From Synechococcaceae bacterium WB8_1B_136 (GTDB taxonomy: Bacteria; Cyanobacteriota; Cyanobacteriia; PCC-6307; Cyanobiaceae), in assembly GCA_010029175.1 (NCBI GenBank), contig RGNC01000007.1, positions 1-24,432 of the forward strand: a stretch of DNA of 24,432 nucleotides. The letters are read 5' to 3'. Under the pieces are notes generated by a model. The model made no database searches, was not told where the DNA came from, and worked only from the letters and a program-made list of their open reading frames with translations. Position numbers and translations under genes: made by a program. Below, one piece after another: positions 8,355 through 16,101 of this stretch. Numbering within the stretch: position 1 is the first letter of the stretch; every line of letters begins with the position of its first letter.

Positions 8355-9041
8355 ATGCAGAGATCGCCGGTGCTGCTGCGCTCCCTTCGCGGCCTGTTGG
8401 TGGGCCTGCTGCTGGTGCTGGGATTGGCCCTGCCACCCGCTGCCCTGGCCACGGGTGTGAACGACTTCCCGGCTGCACCCCCCACCAGCCAGGTGCTCGA
8501 TGGAGCCGACCTGCTGAGCCGCGCCGCCGCCGCGGATCTGGACAGGCGCCTGGCCGATCTCAAGGCCGATCACATCGAGGCCCGGCTGGTGACCCTGCGG
8601 CGCCTCGATTACGGCGTCAGCCTGGAGGCCCTTGGCCAGCAGTTGGTGGACCGCTGGGGTGCCGGGGATCCCGATCGCTCCCAGCTGCTGCTGTTGATCG
8701 AGTCGCAGAACAACAGCGCTGCGGTGGTGGCCTCAGAGGACCTGCTGCAGCAACTGCCCCAATCCCTGCTCTCCAGCACGGCCATCAGCACCATGGGGCT
8801 TCCGCTGCGGGAGGGTGCCCGCTACCGCCAGGCGTCCGTTGACGCCCTGGATCGCCTGGCGGTGGTGCTGCAGGGTGGGGAGGATCCGGGCCCGCCGCAG
8901 CTCCAGGAACGGCTGCCCATTGAAACCAACATCCCCACACGGGAAGAAACCGCCTCCAGCAACGCCTTTGTGTGGGTTGTGGTCTTGCTGGTTGTTGGCA
9001 CACTGGTGCCCATGATCACCTGGTGGGTGTTTTCCCGCTGA
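8355..9041 (+). CDS. psb32: TPM-domain thylakoid/periplasmic protein, Psb32-like
   Basis: Protein of 228 residues with the architecture of cyanobacterial Psb32 and plant TLP18.3, which help protect and repair photosystem II. A Sec signal occupies residues 1-32 (LLVGLLLVLGLAL, then PAALA before the likely cleavage). A TPM domain follows (about 42-175), with VLDGADLLSRAAAADLDRRL, RLVTLRRLDYG and a central SQLLLLIESQNNSAAVVASE. A single C-terminal membrane anchor is at about 203-224 (FVWVVVLLVVGTLVPMITWW). The ATG at 8355 sits directly before the signal peptide. pcxA follows 22 bases downstream and is probably co-transcribed. The TPM call is firm; the specific Psb32 role is inferred from domain order. 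Confidence 0.8.
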   Translation: MQRSPVLLRSLRGLLVGLLLVLGLALPPAALATGVNDFPAAPPTSQVLDGADLLSRAAAADLDRRLADLKADHIEARLVTLRRLDYGVSLEALGQQLVDRWGAGDPDRSQLLLLIESQNNSAAVVASEDLLQQLPQSLLSSTAISTMGLPLREGARYRQASVDALDRLAVVLQGGEDPGPPQLQERLPIETNIPTREETASSNAFVWVVVLLVVGTLVPMITWWVFSR

Positions 9042-9063
9042 ATCACCGACCGCGGAATCGTCG

Positions 9064-10206
9064 ATGGGTCTGACCGACTGGATGGGGACATTCGATCGCG
9101 CCGGTGCGATGGATGTGAGCGGCGATCTGGAGCGCGCCTACGAGGCCGCTCTGCTGATCCAGAGCCTGGAGCTGGAGTATTACAACGACCGCCCGGTGCG
9201 GCCGGAACTGGAGCTCAGCATTCCACGGCAGACCCAGGCGCAGATGCTGCGGCGCTTCCGCGCCGCCCTGCAGATCTGCCGCGACACCGTTGAAGCGATC
9301 GAGCGCCACCGCAATGAGCTCGACAGCCAGGAGCTGCGCCAGCTGCAGCTGGTGGAGAGCGTGACCTCCCGCTACAGCCGTCGCACCAGCCTGGCGGGGA
9401 TCAGCCGCTCCCCGGAGCTGCTGCCCCGCAGCCTGCTGGGGGTGTTTGACGGGGTGCGTCGCCAACTGGACCCGGAGGCGGAAGCCTCTTTGGTGGCCGG
9501 CTTCCGGCGCCGGCGCGATTCAACCCTGGTGTCGCTGCGGATTCTGCTGCTGTTGATTCTGGTGCCGTTGATCGTGCAGCAGATCAGCCGTACGGCGGTA
9601 ATTTCTCCGCTGGTGGATCGGTTCGCCCAGGATGTTCCCTTCCTGAATTACACCAAACCCCACCTGCAGGAAAAGGCCGTCGCCAAACTGCGGCTCTACC
9701 AACAGGAAATGGAGTTTGAAGCCCTGTTGGAGGGAAGGCAACCCCCATCCCGGGAAGAGATGCAGGCCGCTCTGGCCCAGAAAGCCAGCAGCCTCAAGGA
9801 AGAGGCCGATGGCGAGAGCGTTTCTGCCTTCAAGAACATTCTTGCCGACGTGGCCGGCTTGATCGGTTTTCTGCTGGTATGTCTGTTTGGCCGCCGCGAT
9901 ATCCAGGTGCTGCGGGGCTTCCTGGATGAGGCGGTGTATGGCCTCAGCGACAGTGCCAAGGCCTTTGCCATCATCCTGTTCACCGACATCTTCGTGGGTT
10001 TCCACAGTCCTGAAGGCTGGACTGTGCTCCTGGAAGGCATCGAAGATCACTTCGGCCTGCCGCACCAGGAGAATTTCATCATGTTGTTCATCGCCACCTT
10101 CCCGGTGGTGCTGGCCACCATCTTCAAGTACTGGATTTTCCGTTACCTCAACCGCGTGTCTCCGTCCTCTGTGGCAACCCTGCGCAACATGAATGGTGGC
10201 GGCTGA
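9064..10206 (+). CDS. pcxA: Proton extrusion protein PcxA (CemA/CotA family)
   Basis: Membrane protein of 380 residues related to chloroplast CemA/Ycf10. Cyanobacterial members are needed for light-induced proton extrusion and help inorganic carbon uptake and pH control. A long cytoplasmic N-terminal region (1-155) is rich in charged helices. Membrane segments lie at about 158-178, 265-282, 299-315 and 338-360. A charged loop (about 180-260) includes the PFLNYTKPHLQEKAVAKL segment. The C-terminal block KYWIFRYLNRVSPSSVATL is the strongest family signature. The gene starts 22 bases after the psb32-like gene, and its last 14 bases overlap the start of cobU, implying translational coupling to an unrelated cobamide gene. 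Confidence 0.93.
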   Translation: MGLTDWMGTFDRAGAMDVSGDLERAYEAALLIQSLELEYYNDRPVRPELELSIPRQTQAQMLRRFRAALQICRDTVEAIERHRNELDSQELRQLQLVESVTSRYSRRTSLAGISRSPELLPRSLLGVFDGVRRQLDPEAEASLVAGFRRRRDSTLVSLRILLLLILVPLIVQQISRTAVISPLVDRFAQDVPFLNYTKPHLQEKAVAKLRLYQQEMEFEALLEGRQPPSREEMQAALAQKASSLKEEADGESVSAFKNILADVAGLIGFLLVCLFGRRDIQVLRGFLDEAVYGLSDSAKAFAIILFTDIFVGFHSPEGWTVLLEGIEDHFGLPHQENFIMLFIATFPVVLATIFKYWIFRYLNRVSPSSVATLRNMNGGG

Positions 10207-10795
10207 GCCCCCGCTGCCCTCGCCCAAGGGCCTGGTGTTGGTGAGCGGGCCGAGCCGCAGTGGCAAGAGCCGCTGGGCGGAACATCTGGCGGCGATCAGT
10301 GGCCGTCCCGTGCTCTACCTGGCCACGGGGCCCCAGCGCCCGTCCGATCCCAGCTGGCAGGAGCGCCTCAGGCTCCACCGCCAGCGCCGCCCAGCCAGTT
10401 GGGACACCCTGGAGGTGGGTGGCGGTCTGGGGACCGTGCTGGCGGAGCTGCGGCTGCAGCCGGATCCACCGCGGGGCGGGCCGCAGCGCCCGCTGCTGTT
10501 GATCGATTCCCTGGGCACCTGGCTTTCGCACCACCTGGACTGTGACTCCGAGGTCTGGGATGGTGTTCAGGAGCAGCTGCTGTTGGAATTGAGGCAGATC
10601 GCGCAACCGGTGCTGCTGGTGAGCGAGGAAGTGGGCTGGGGGGTGGTGCCCCCCACGGCAATCGGTGGGCGGTTTCGGGATCGGCTCGGCAGCCTGCAGC
10701 AACGGCTGATGGTGCAGTGCCACGCCGCCTGGCTGGTGGTGCAGGGCCGCGCCCTGGATCTCCATGCCCTGGGCAGGGCCGTGCCGGATCGTTGA
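10193..10795 (+). CDS. cobU: Adenosylcobinamide kinase / adenosylcobinamide-phosphate guanylyltransferase
   Basis: Bifunctional enzyme of nucleotide-loop assembly in (pseudo)cobalamin synthesis. It phosphorylates adenosylcobinamide and then transfers GMP to it. The product has 200 residues. The P-loop is GPSRSGKS (19-26) and is followed by RWAEHLA. PVLYLATG and LRLHRQRRPASWDTLE contain H62, the likely guanylylated His. LLLIDSLGTWLSHHL and VSEEVGWGVVPPTAIGGRFR, with DRLGSLQQRL, are further CobU blocks. The ATG at 10193 overlaps the pcxA stop by 14 bases. trmL begins 2 bases after the cobU stop. No other corrin genes are in the window and no cobalamin riboswitch is apparent; this fits picocyanobacteria, where cob genes are scattered. 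Confidence 0.94.
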   Translation: MVAAEPPLPSPKGLVLVSGPSRSGKSRWAEHLAAISGRPVLYLATGPQRPSDPSWQERLRLHRQRRPASWDTLEVGGGLGTVLAELRLQPDPPRGGPQRPLLLIDSLGTWLSHHLDCDSEVWDGVQEQLLLELRQIAQPVLLVSEEVGWGVVPPTAIGGRFRDRLGSLQQRLMVQCHAAWLVVQGRALDLHALGRAVPDR

Positions 10796-10797
10796 CC

Positions 10798-11223
10798 ATG
10801 CCACGGGTGGTGCTGTTCCAGCCGGAGATCCCTCCCAACACCGGCAATGTGGCCCGCACCTGTGCCGCCACAGCCACAGAGCTGCACCTGATCGAACCGC
10901 TTGGCTTTGAGATCAGTGATCGAACCCTACGTCGGGCAGGCCTCGACTACTGGCCCTGGGTGCAACTGCAGCGCGGCCGGCTGCTGGCCCTCACCCGCCA
11001 TGCCAGCAGCAGTTACGACGCCCTGGACTACGAGCCGAGCGATTGGCTGCTGTTTGGCCGAGAGAGCAGCGGCCTGCCTGCAGAACCCCTGGCCGATGCC
11101 GATCGCTGCCTGAGCATTCCCATGGCCGGTTCGGTGGAGCACGGCGGCGGCGTCCGCAGCCTCAACCTCTCGGTGGCGGTAGGTGTGGTGCTGTTCGAGG
11201 CCTTGCGTCAGCTGCGGGGCTGA
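10798..11223 (+). CDS. trmL: tRNA (cytidine/uridine-2'-O-)-methyltransferase TrmL
   Basis: SPOUT-class enzyme that 2'-O-methylates the wobble base (position 34) of tRNA-Leu isoacceptors using SAM. It has 141 residues, close to the minimal single-domain YibK/TrmL length. Motif 1 is LFQPEIPPNTGNVARTCAA (6-24). Motif 2 is WLLFGRESSGLP. Motif 3, which forms the SAM-binding knot, is LSIPMAGSV, then GVRSLNLSVAVGVVLFEALR. There is a short Gly-rich stretch (EHGGG) before the VRSLNLS block. The ATG at 10798 is 2 bases after the cobU stop; the frame extends upstream but the family match begins here. It is the last gene of the psb32-pcxA-cobU-trmL run. Confidence 0.95.
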   Translation: MPRVVLFQPEIPPNTGNVARTCAATATELHLIEPLGFEISDRTLRRAGLDYWPWVQLQRGRLLALTRHASSSYDALDYEPSDWLLFGRESSGLPAEPLADADRCLSIPMAGSVEHGGGVRSLNLSVAVGVVLFEALRQLRG

Positions 11224-11232
11224 TCGCCAGAG

Positions 11233-11246
11233 GGCGGATATCCGCC
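11233..11246. repeat. Perfect 14-bp palindrome downstream of trmL
   Basis: GGCGGATATCCGCC is identical to its own reverse complement. It begins 10 bases after the trmL stop, inside the 188-base gap ahead of the M23 peptidase gene. No T-run follows immediately (the nearest, TTTTTT, is about 40 bases on), so it is not a textbook terminator. It could be an operator or a 3'-end processing hairpin. Confidence 0.5.
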
Positions 11247-11324
11247 ATGGGCCCAATCCCTGTCCTGCACAGCCCTTAGCACCTCTTTTTTCATCTGGGC
11301 AACCCAAAGAGTGACCACGGCGAC

Positions 11325-11353
11325 TTGCCCGCACAGGTTCAAGCCGTTACTCT
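11325..11353 (+). promoter_or_regulatory. Weak candidate promoter of the M23 peptidase gene
   Basis: TTGCCC (11325-11330) and TACTCT (11348-11353) are separated by exactly 17 bases and lie about 60 bases ahead of the ATG at 11412. They match the -35 consensus at 4 of 6 and the -10 at 3 of 6 positions, so this is only a suggestion. The 188-base gap shows no other clear feature apart from the palindrome at 11233-11246. Confidence 0.25.
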
Positions 11354-11411
11354 CCCCCCAGCTCGGGGATGCTGGCTTCTCCACCGGGCTTTGTCCGACG
11401 GGTGAACCTGC

Positions 11412-12470
11412 ATGAAGCCTTCTCACTTCTTCATCTCCACCCTGGCCGGCAGCTCCTTGCTCGGCCTTGTTGGAGCCTCCCTGTTGCCGACCATCGCCGA
11501 TTCCCGAGCCTCATTCGAGTTGGGATCCCTGCCCGAGCAGCAGGCCAAAGAAGCGAACGCCATTGCCTCCCTGCCCTCGCTGGCGGACCGTCTCTGGGTC
11601 AAGGTCCGCAACCCGATCTCGATTGAGCAGCTGGCCAGCCAGCTGGCCCAGGATGAAACCAAGCTGGCCAAGCTGAACGACGTCAACGAGGACCACGAGT
11701 TCAACCGAGGCGACTGGCTGGTGCTCCCCAGCCAATCCAGCCGACGCGCCAAGCAGCTGGCGGCCATCGACACCACCGAACTGCGCCGCAGTCCGCCCCT
11801 GGCAGCGCCACCACAGCCTGAGGACAACGCCAGTGTTCGCTTCGGCGACAACCTGGTGAAGATCGCCCAGCGCTACAACCTCACCATCGCTGAGCTCCTG
11901 CGCCTCAACCCCGGCCTGGAGGCCGCCCGGCTGGTGGTGGGCACCCAGATCCGCCTGGCGCAGTCGTCACCGGCACGCCCGACCATGGTGCTGGGTTTGA
12001 AGCCCACCGGCAGTGGCGGCCTCAGCTGGCCCGATCAGGATTTCGGCGACTCCCCATCGCGCGTCGATCCCAATCAACCCTTCAACACCACCGGTTGGAT
12101 CTGGCCGGCCGCTGGCGTGTTCTCCTCCGGCTACGGCTGGCGCTGGGGCCGCATGCACAAGGGCATCGACGTGGCCAACAACGTGGGCACTCCGATCCAT
12201 GCCGCCAAGGCCGGACAGGTGGTGAGCGCCGGCTGGAACGACGGCGGCTACGGCTACCTGGTGGAGATCCGCCACGACGACGGCACGATGACCCGCTACG
12301 CCCACAACAGCCGCATTCTGGTGAGCAGCGGCGATGTGGTGGCCCAGGGCACCGTGATCTCGTTGATGGGCAGCACCGGTCGCAGCACCGGCCCCCACCT
12401 CCACTTTGAAATTCTGCCTCCAGGTCGCGGTGCCGTGAATCCGCTCCAGTTCCTGCCGGCCCGCGCCTGA
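11412..12470 (+). CDS. LysM / M23 family peptidoglycan endopeptidase (NlpD/EnvC-like)
   Basis: Exported murein hydrolase or hydrolase regulator of 352 residues. An N-terminal hydrophobic segment (about 6-26, FFISTLAGSSLLGLVGASLL) looks like a signal peptide. A divergent LysM-like unit is at about 57-108 and a clearer LysM at about 138-183 (VRFGDNLVKIAQRYNLTIAE, then LNPGL). The M23 domain spans about 238-347: FSSGYGWRWGRMHKGIDVAN carries zinc ligands H249 and D253, and GPHLHFEI carries H329 and H331. The zinc and catalytic residues are all present, so the domain should be active rather than a degenerate activator. It has its own upstream gap and is followed by a tRNA gene. Confidence 0.92.
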   Translation: MKPSHFFISTLAGSSLLGLVGASLLPTIADSRASFELGSLPEQQAKEANAIASLPSLADRLWVKVRNPISIEQLASQLAQDETKLAKLNDVNEDHEFNRGDWLVLPSQSSRRAKQLAAIDTTELRRSPPLAAPPQPEDNASVRFGDNLVKIAQRYNLTIAELLRLNPGLEAARLVVGTQIRLAQSSPARPTMVLGLKPTGSGGLSWPDQDFGDSPSRVDPNQPFNTTGWIWPAAGVFSSGYGWRWGRMHKGIDVANNVGTPIHAAKAGQVVSAGWNDGGYGYLVEIRHDDGTMTRYAHNSRILVSSGDVVAQGTVISLMGSTGRSTGPHLHFEILPPGRGAVNPLQFLPARA

Positions 12471-12517
12471 GGCGGCCGAGGGAACTCTCCTGGCCAGGTG
12501 CCCGTTGGTTGATCGTC

Positions 12518-12523
12518 TACAAT
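12518..12523 (+). promoter_or_regulatory. -10 element of the tRNA gene
   Basis: TACAAT matches the -10 consensus at 5 of 6 positions and ends 11 bases ahead of the mature tRNA 5' end. No good -35 hexamer is seen at 16-18 bases upstream. Confidence 0.45.
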
Positions 12524-12534
12524 TACTTCACCGC

Positions 12535-12608
12535 GGCTCGGTAGCTCAGCTGGTTAGAGCGTGGGATTCATAACCCCAAGGTCGGGAGTTCAAGTCTCCC
12601 CCGAGCCA
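12535..12608 (+). tRNA. trnM: tRNA-Met (anticodon CAU), elongator type
   Basis: A 74-base cloverleaf. The acceptor stem GGCTCGG pairs with CCGAGCC and the discriminator is A. The D arm is GCTC/GAGC. The anticodon loop TTCATAA gives CAU. The T arm is GGGAG-TTCAAGT-CTCCC. The fully paired first acceptor base pair (G-C) argues against an initiator, which has an unpaired 1-72 position. A lysidine-modified tRNA-Ile2 also has CAU and cannot be ruled out by eye. The anticodon stem TGGGA/CCCCA has an A-C mismatch at its last pair (31-39). The terminal CCA is not encoded. Confidence 0.93.
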
Positions 12609-12617
12609 TCACTTATT

Positions 12618-12640
12618 GCCCTGCTTCGGCGGGGCTTTTT
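12618..12640 (+). terminator. Intrinsic terminator after tRNA-Met
   Basis: A 7-bp stem, GCCCTGC/GCGGGGC with one T-G wobble, closes on a stable TTCG tetraloop and is followed at once by TTTTT. It lies 10 bases after the tRNA 3' end and is the clearest intrinsic terminator in the window. Confidence 0.9.
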
Positions 12641-12642
12641 GT

Positions 12643-12665
12643 TGGCTTGATTGTCAGGCAAGCCA
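12643..12665. repeat. Inverted repeat between the tRNA terminator and the CDF gene
   Basis: TGGCTTG (12643-12649) and CAAGCCA (12659-12665) form a perfect 7-bp stem around a 9-base loop. It lies 3 bases beyond the T-run of the tRNA terminator, in the 167-base convergent gap before the CDF stop codon. It may assist termination of either transcript, but no T-run follows on either strand. Nothing else is recognisable between 12666 and 12807. Confidence 0.4.
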
Positions 12666-12807
12666 GCTGCAGGCGATGCTGAGCAGTGCTGCAAACCAGA
12701 TCGACCAAGTTCCACTGGCCCGCTCAGAATTGCCAGGACGGAGGCAATCTGACAATCCAGATGGTGTCGCTGAAGCCCACTGAAAGGGCTCGGCTGCTGC
12801 CCTTGGC

Positions 12808-13743
12808 TCAGAGCTGGGCGGGTTGCTGCTCAGGTGGTTCCAATTGAATGGTGCTGTGGGCGATGCCCAGTTCAGCCAGCCGCTGTTTGGCCAGGTGCAA
12901 GAGCTGCAGGTCGTCCTCCAAAGGCGATTGCCGCACCACATGGGCCGTGAGCGCATTCTGCGAGGTGCTCATCGACCAGACATGCAGATGATGCACATCC
13001 ACCACGCCGGGTAGACCCCGCAGCAGCGCCTGCACCGCTTCGATGTCGATTCCCTCGGGCACGGCATCCAGGGCGATCCGCGTGGCCTGCAGCAGGATCT
13101 CCACGCCACTCCAGGCCACCGCCAGGCCCACACCGATGGCTGTGGCCGCATCCAGCCAGTTCCACCCCGTGGCGCGCACCACCAGAGCCGCAACGAGCAC
13201 TGCGGCGGATACGGCGGCATCGGTGAGCAGATGCACCACCGCTGCCTTGCGGTTGAGGTCATGGCCCGAATCCGCGCCAAACAGCCGGGCGGAATAGAGA
13301 TTCACCGCCACCCCGATGGCAGCGGCCCACAGCACCGGGGTGGTGGAGACCTGCACCGGCTCGGAGAGGCGCTGAATCCCCTCCACCAACACCACCGCCG
13401 AGGCCATCAAGATCAGCACGGCATTGGCGAGCGAGGCCAATTGAGTACTTCGGCCGTAGCCATAGGTGAAACGGGCCGAAGGGGGCCTGCCACTGAGTCG
13501 CTCAGCCCCCCAGCCCAGCAACAGGCCAGCCACATCGCCCAGGTTGTGAACCGCATCGCCGATCAGCGCCAGGGAGCCGAACCCCACGCCGACCACCAAC
13601 TGCAGAGCCGAGAGGCCGCTATTGAGCACAACGCTCCAGCGAAAGGCGGCGGCGGAACCGCCGCGATGCTGGTGTTGCCGGGGATGGGGCTGCCGCTGGA
13701 TCTCCACAGCTGGATGGCTGTGGTGCCGGTGGGGGTGGGCCAA
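12808..13743 (-). CDS. Cation diffusion facilitator, zinc-type exporter
   Basis: Inner-membrane metal/proton antiporter of 311 residues. The N terminus is His-rich (8 His within the first 26 residues), as in many zinc CDFs. Membrane helix 2 contains D63, H66 and D70 (GDAVHNLGD), and helix 5 contains H171 and D175 (HLLTDAAVS). The paired HxxxD sites are typical of zinc-selective members such as ZitB. The cytoplasmic C-terminal domain carries VDVHHLHVWSMSTSQNALTA. The start at 13743 lies 6 bases after the stop of the P-type ATPase gene, so the two form a minus-strand operon for cation export. Zinc is inferred from the ligands; cobalt or cadmium are alternatives. Confidence 0.93.
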   Translation of the reverse strand: MAHPHRHHSHPAVEIQRQPHPRQHQHRGGSAAAFRWSVVLNSGLSALQLVVGVGFGSLALIGDAVHNLGDVAGLLLGWGAERLSGRPPSARFTYGYGRSTQLASLANAVLILMASAVVLVEGIQRLSEPVQVSTTPVLWAAAIGVAVNLYSARLFGADSGHDLNRKAAVVHLLTDAAVSAAVLVAALVVRATGWNWLDAATAIGVGLAVAWSGVEILLQATRIALDAVPEGIDIEAVQALLRGLPGVVDVHHLHVWSMSTSQNALTAHVVRQSPLEDDLQLLHLAKQRLAELGIAHSTIQLEPPEQQPAQL

Positions 13744-13749
13744 GGAGGG

Positions 13750-16101
13750 TCAGGCGAGGGAACGGTTGAACAGGCCGATCAGCCCCAGGCTGAGGCTGGC
13801 GGTGATCACCACGGTGGCCATCTGGGGAGTGGTCAATGGCGTGAGGCTGAGCCCCTGTTGCAGAACCGGGAAGGCCAGCAGTGCCAGCCACAGAGCGAGG
13901 CCCAGGGCGGTACCGGCCAAAGCGTGGCGGGTGGACAGCCCGCCGTTCAGGCCCACCAAGCCGCCACTGGCCAGCAACAGCAGGCCGAACACCAGGCTGC
14001 GCCGGGATTCAGGCCCAATCTGGGGCCAGTGGGCGAGCACCAGGGCAGCCACCAGCAACACCACACCCTGGCCCAGGGCGCGGCGCCAGATCGCAGCGCC
14101 GAACAGCGGCGCATCGGCTGCGCGGGGTGGCTGACGCATCAGGCCAGGGGCCGGTGGCAGCGCCTCAAACACCACTGTGCAGGCGGGATCGATCACCAGA
14201 TGCAGCAGAGCGATGTGAACGGGCAGCAGGATTATGGTCTGGCCGAACAGCAGTGGCAGCAGACCCAGGGCTGCAATCGGCAGGTGGATCGCCAGGGTGT
14301 AGGCAAGGGCCCGGTGCAGGTTGGCGTCGATGCGCCGGCCCAGGGCAATCGCCTCCACCAGGCTGCTGAAGCTGTCATGCAGCAGCACCAGATCGGCGGA
14401 TTCCCGGGCGACGGCCGTGCCCCGCTGGCCCATGGCCACGCCAATGTCGGCGGCCTTGAGGGCTGCCGCATCGTTCACGCCATCACCGGTCATCGCCACC
14501 ACCTGGCCAGAGGCCTGCAGGGCCTGCACCAACTGCAGCTTGTGTTGCGGCAGCACCCGCGCAAACACGCTGGTCTGCTCCACCAGCCTGGCCAGGTCTG
14601 CGCTGGGCCTGGTCGCCAGCTCCCGGCCTGTCAGCACCGCCCCGGCGGGGATACCGGCCTGATCCGCAATGGAACGGGCCGTTGCTGGGCTGTCGCCGGT
14701 GATCATCACCACGCGCAGGCCGGCGGCCCGGGCCCGGGCCATCGCCTGCGGCACCTCCTGGCGCAGGGGATCCGCCAGACCGATGAAGCCCAGGGGTTCA
14801 AACAGGTAGTCGTGCAGGGCTGCGGGGGGATCTCCCTGGGTAGCGGCCGGTTGCCCGCCGTGCAACAGCACGCCGTCCACACCCCGCGCCACCGCAATCA
14901 CTCGCAACCCCTCCGCCGCCAGGCTGTCGGCCAGCGCCAGGAAATCGCTGCTGGCCTGGGGCGGCAGGTGGCAGAGGTCGGCGATGGCCTCCGGGGCCCC
15001 CTTGGCCGCCAGCTGCCAGGCACCCTGGCCATCCCGCCACAGTTGGGAGAACACCAGCAGGTCGGCCTGGAGCGGGTAGTCGCGCTGCAGCGGCCAATCG
15101 GGATGGAGGTGGTCGCTGCCGCGCAGATGGGTTGCGGCGAAGCGCTGGATGGCCAGCTCCATGGCGTCCACCGGGTCGCCCCGGCTGGCCAGCACGGCCA
15201 TTTCCACCAGACCATGGCAGGGTTCCTGCAAGGGCAGCCCGCCTCGCCAGGCCTCCTGGCCGGGCCAGGTAAGCAGGCGCTCCACCCCCATGCGGTTTTC
15301 GGTGAGGGTTCCGGTCTTGTCCACGGCCAGCACGGTGGCCGTGCCGAGGCTCTCCACCGCCGCAGGCCAGCGGGCCAACACGCCGATGCGGGCAAGGCGC
15401 AGGGATCCCAGGGCCAGGAACAGGGCCACCACCACCGGGATCTCATTGGGCAGCACCGCCAGGGCCAGGGCCAGGGCTGCCAGCAGGGCCTGGGGCCAGT
15501 CGCCGCTGAGGGCAGCGCGCATCAGGGCCATGGCCACGCAGAGGGCGATGGCAACGCCACTGAGCCGAGCCGTGAGGCGGCGGGTGCTGCGCTGCAGGCG
15601 GGTGAGCGGCGGTTGCACCGAGGCCAGGTTCTTGCCGAGCAGCCCCAGCTCCGTGGCCTCGGCCACCGCCACCACTTCGGCCCATCCCCGCCCGCTGGAC
15701 ACCAGCGAGCCGGCCAGCACCCGTTCGCCTGGATGTTGCTTGGCAACGGGAAGCGATTCACCGGTGAGCAGGGATTCATCCAGCCAGAGCCCTACGGCTT
15801 CCGTGAGCCGGCCATCGGCAGCCACCCGATCGCCCTCCTCCAGCCGCAGCAGATCGCCCAGCTGCACCTGCTCCGCCGGCAGCTCGGCTTCGATGGCACC
15901 ACGGCGCACGTGCGCCTTCGGGGCCGACAGCCGGGCCAGCTCCTGCAGAGCTCTTGAACTGCGCCACTCCTGAACGGCATCGAGCAGGGCAATGCCCACC
16001 ACGAACACCAGCAGGATCCCCGCGTCGGCCGGTTCACCGATCAGCAGGTAGATCAGCGCGCAGGCCAGGAGCAGCAGGTTGGTGGGCTCCAGCAGGGCCA
16101 T
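13750..16101 (-). CDS. P-type cation-transporting ATPase lacking the N-terminal cytoplasmic tail
   Basis: HAD-IC P-type ATPase of 783 residues. The A-domain loop has LLTGES (TGES at 113-116). The phosphorylation site is DKTGTLT with D261. MITGDSPATA and MTGDGVNDAAALKAADIG form the P-domain hinge. Helix M4 carries LPNEIPVVV (217-225), related to LPEEFP-type bacterial pumps, not to the CPx heavy-metal type. The late membrane part has LLPVHIALLHLVIDPACTVV and PGLMRQPPR. The ion is not evident; a P2-like divalent or monovalent cation pump is the best guess. The product begins at the first membrane helix (MALLEPTNLLLL): the cytoplasmic N-domain before M1 is missing, and an in-frame stop lies only seven codons upstream. 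The CDF gene follows after 6 bases. Confidence 0.92.
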   Translation of the reverse strand: MALLEPTNLLLLACALIYLLIGEPADAGILLVFVVGIALLDAVQEWRSSRALQELARLSAPKAHVRRGAIEAELPAEQVQLGDLLRLEEGDRVAADGRLTEAVGLWLDESLLTGESLPVAKQHPGERVLAGSLVSSGRGWAEVVAVAEATELGLLGKNLASVQPPLTRLQRSTRRLTARLSGVAIALCVAMALMRAALSGDWPQALLAALALALAVLPNEIPVVVALFLALGSLRLARIGVLARWPAAVESLGTATVLAVDKTGTLTENRMGVERLLTWPGQEAWRGGLPLQEPCHGLVEMAVLASRGDPVDAMELAIQRFAATHLRGSDHLHPDWPLQRDYPLQADLLVFSQLWRDGQGAWQLAAKGAPEAIADLCHLPPQASSDFLALADSLAAEGLRVIAVARGVDGVLLHGGQPAATQGDPPAALHDYLFEPLGFIGLADPLRQEVPQAMARARAAGLRVVMITGDSPATARSIADQAGIPAGAVLTGRELATRPSADLARLVEQTSVFARVLPQHKLQLVQALQASGQVVAMTGDGVNDAAALKAADIGVAMGQRGTAVARESADLVLLHDSFSSLVEAIALGRRIDANLHRALAYTLAIHLPIAALGLLPLLFGQTIILLPVHIALLHLVIDPACTVVFEALPPAPGLMRQPPRAADAPLFGAAIWRRALGQGVVLLVAALVLAHWPQIGPESRRSLVFGLLLLASGGLVGLNGGLSTRHALAGTALGLALWLALLAFPVLQQGLSLTPLTTPQMATVVITASLSLGLIGLFNRSLA

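Noticed and set aside
13231..15957. A 908-codon open frame on the plus strand, antisense to the CDF and P-type ATPase genes
   Set aside because: Its translation is Gly/Gln/His-rich low-complexity sequence without any family motif, and it mirrors two well-supported genes. It is a by-product of GC-rich codon use.
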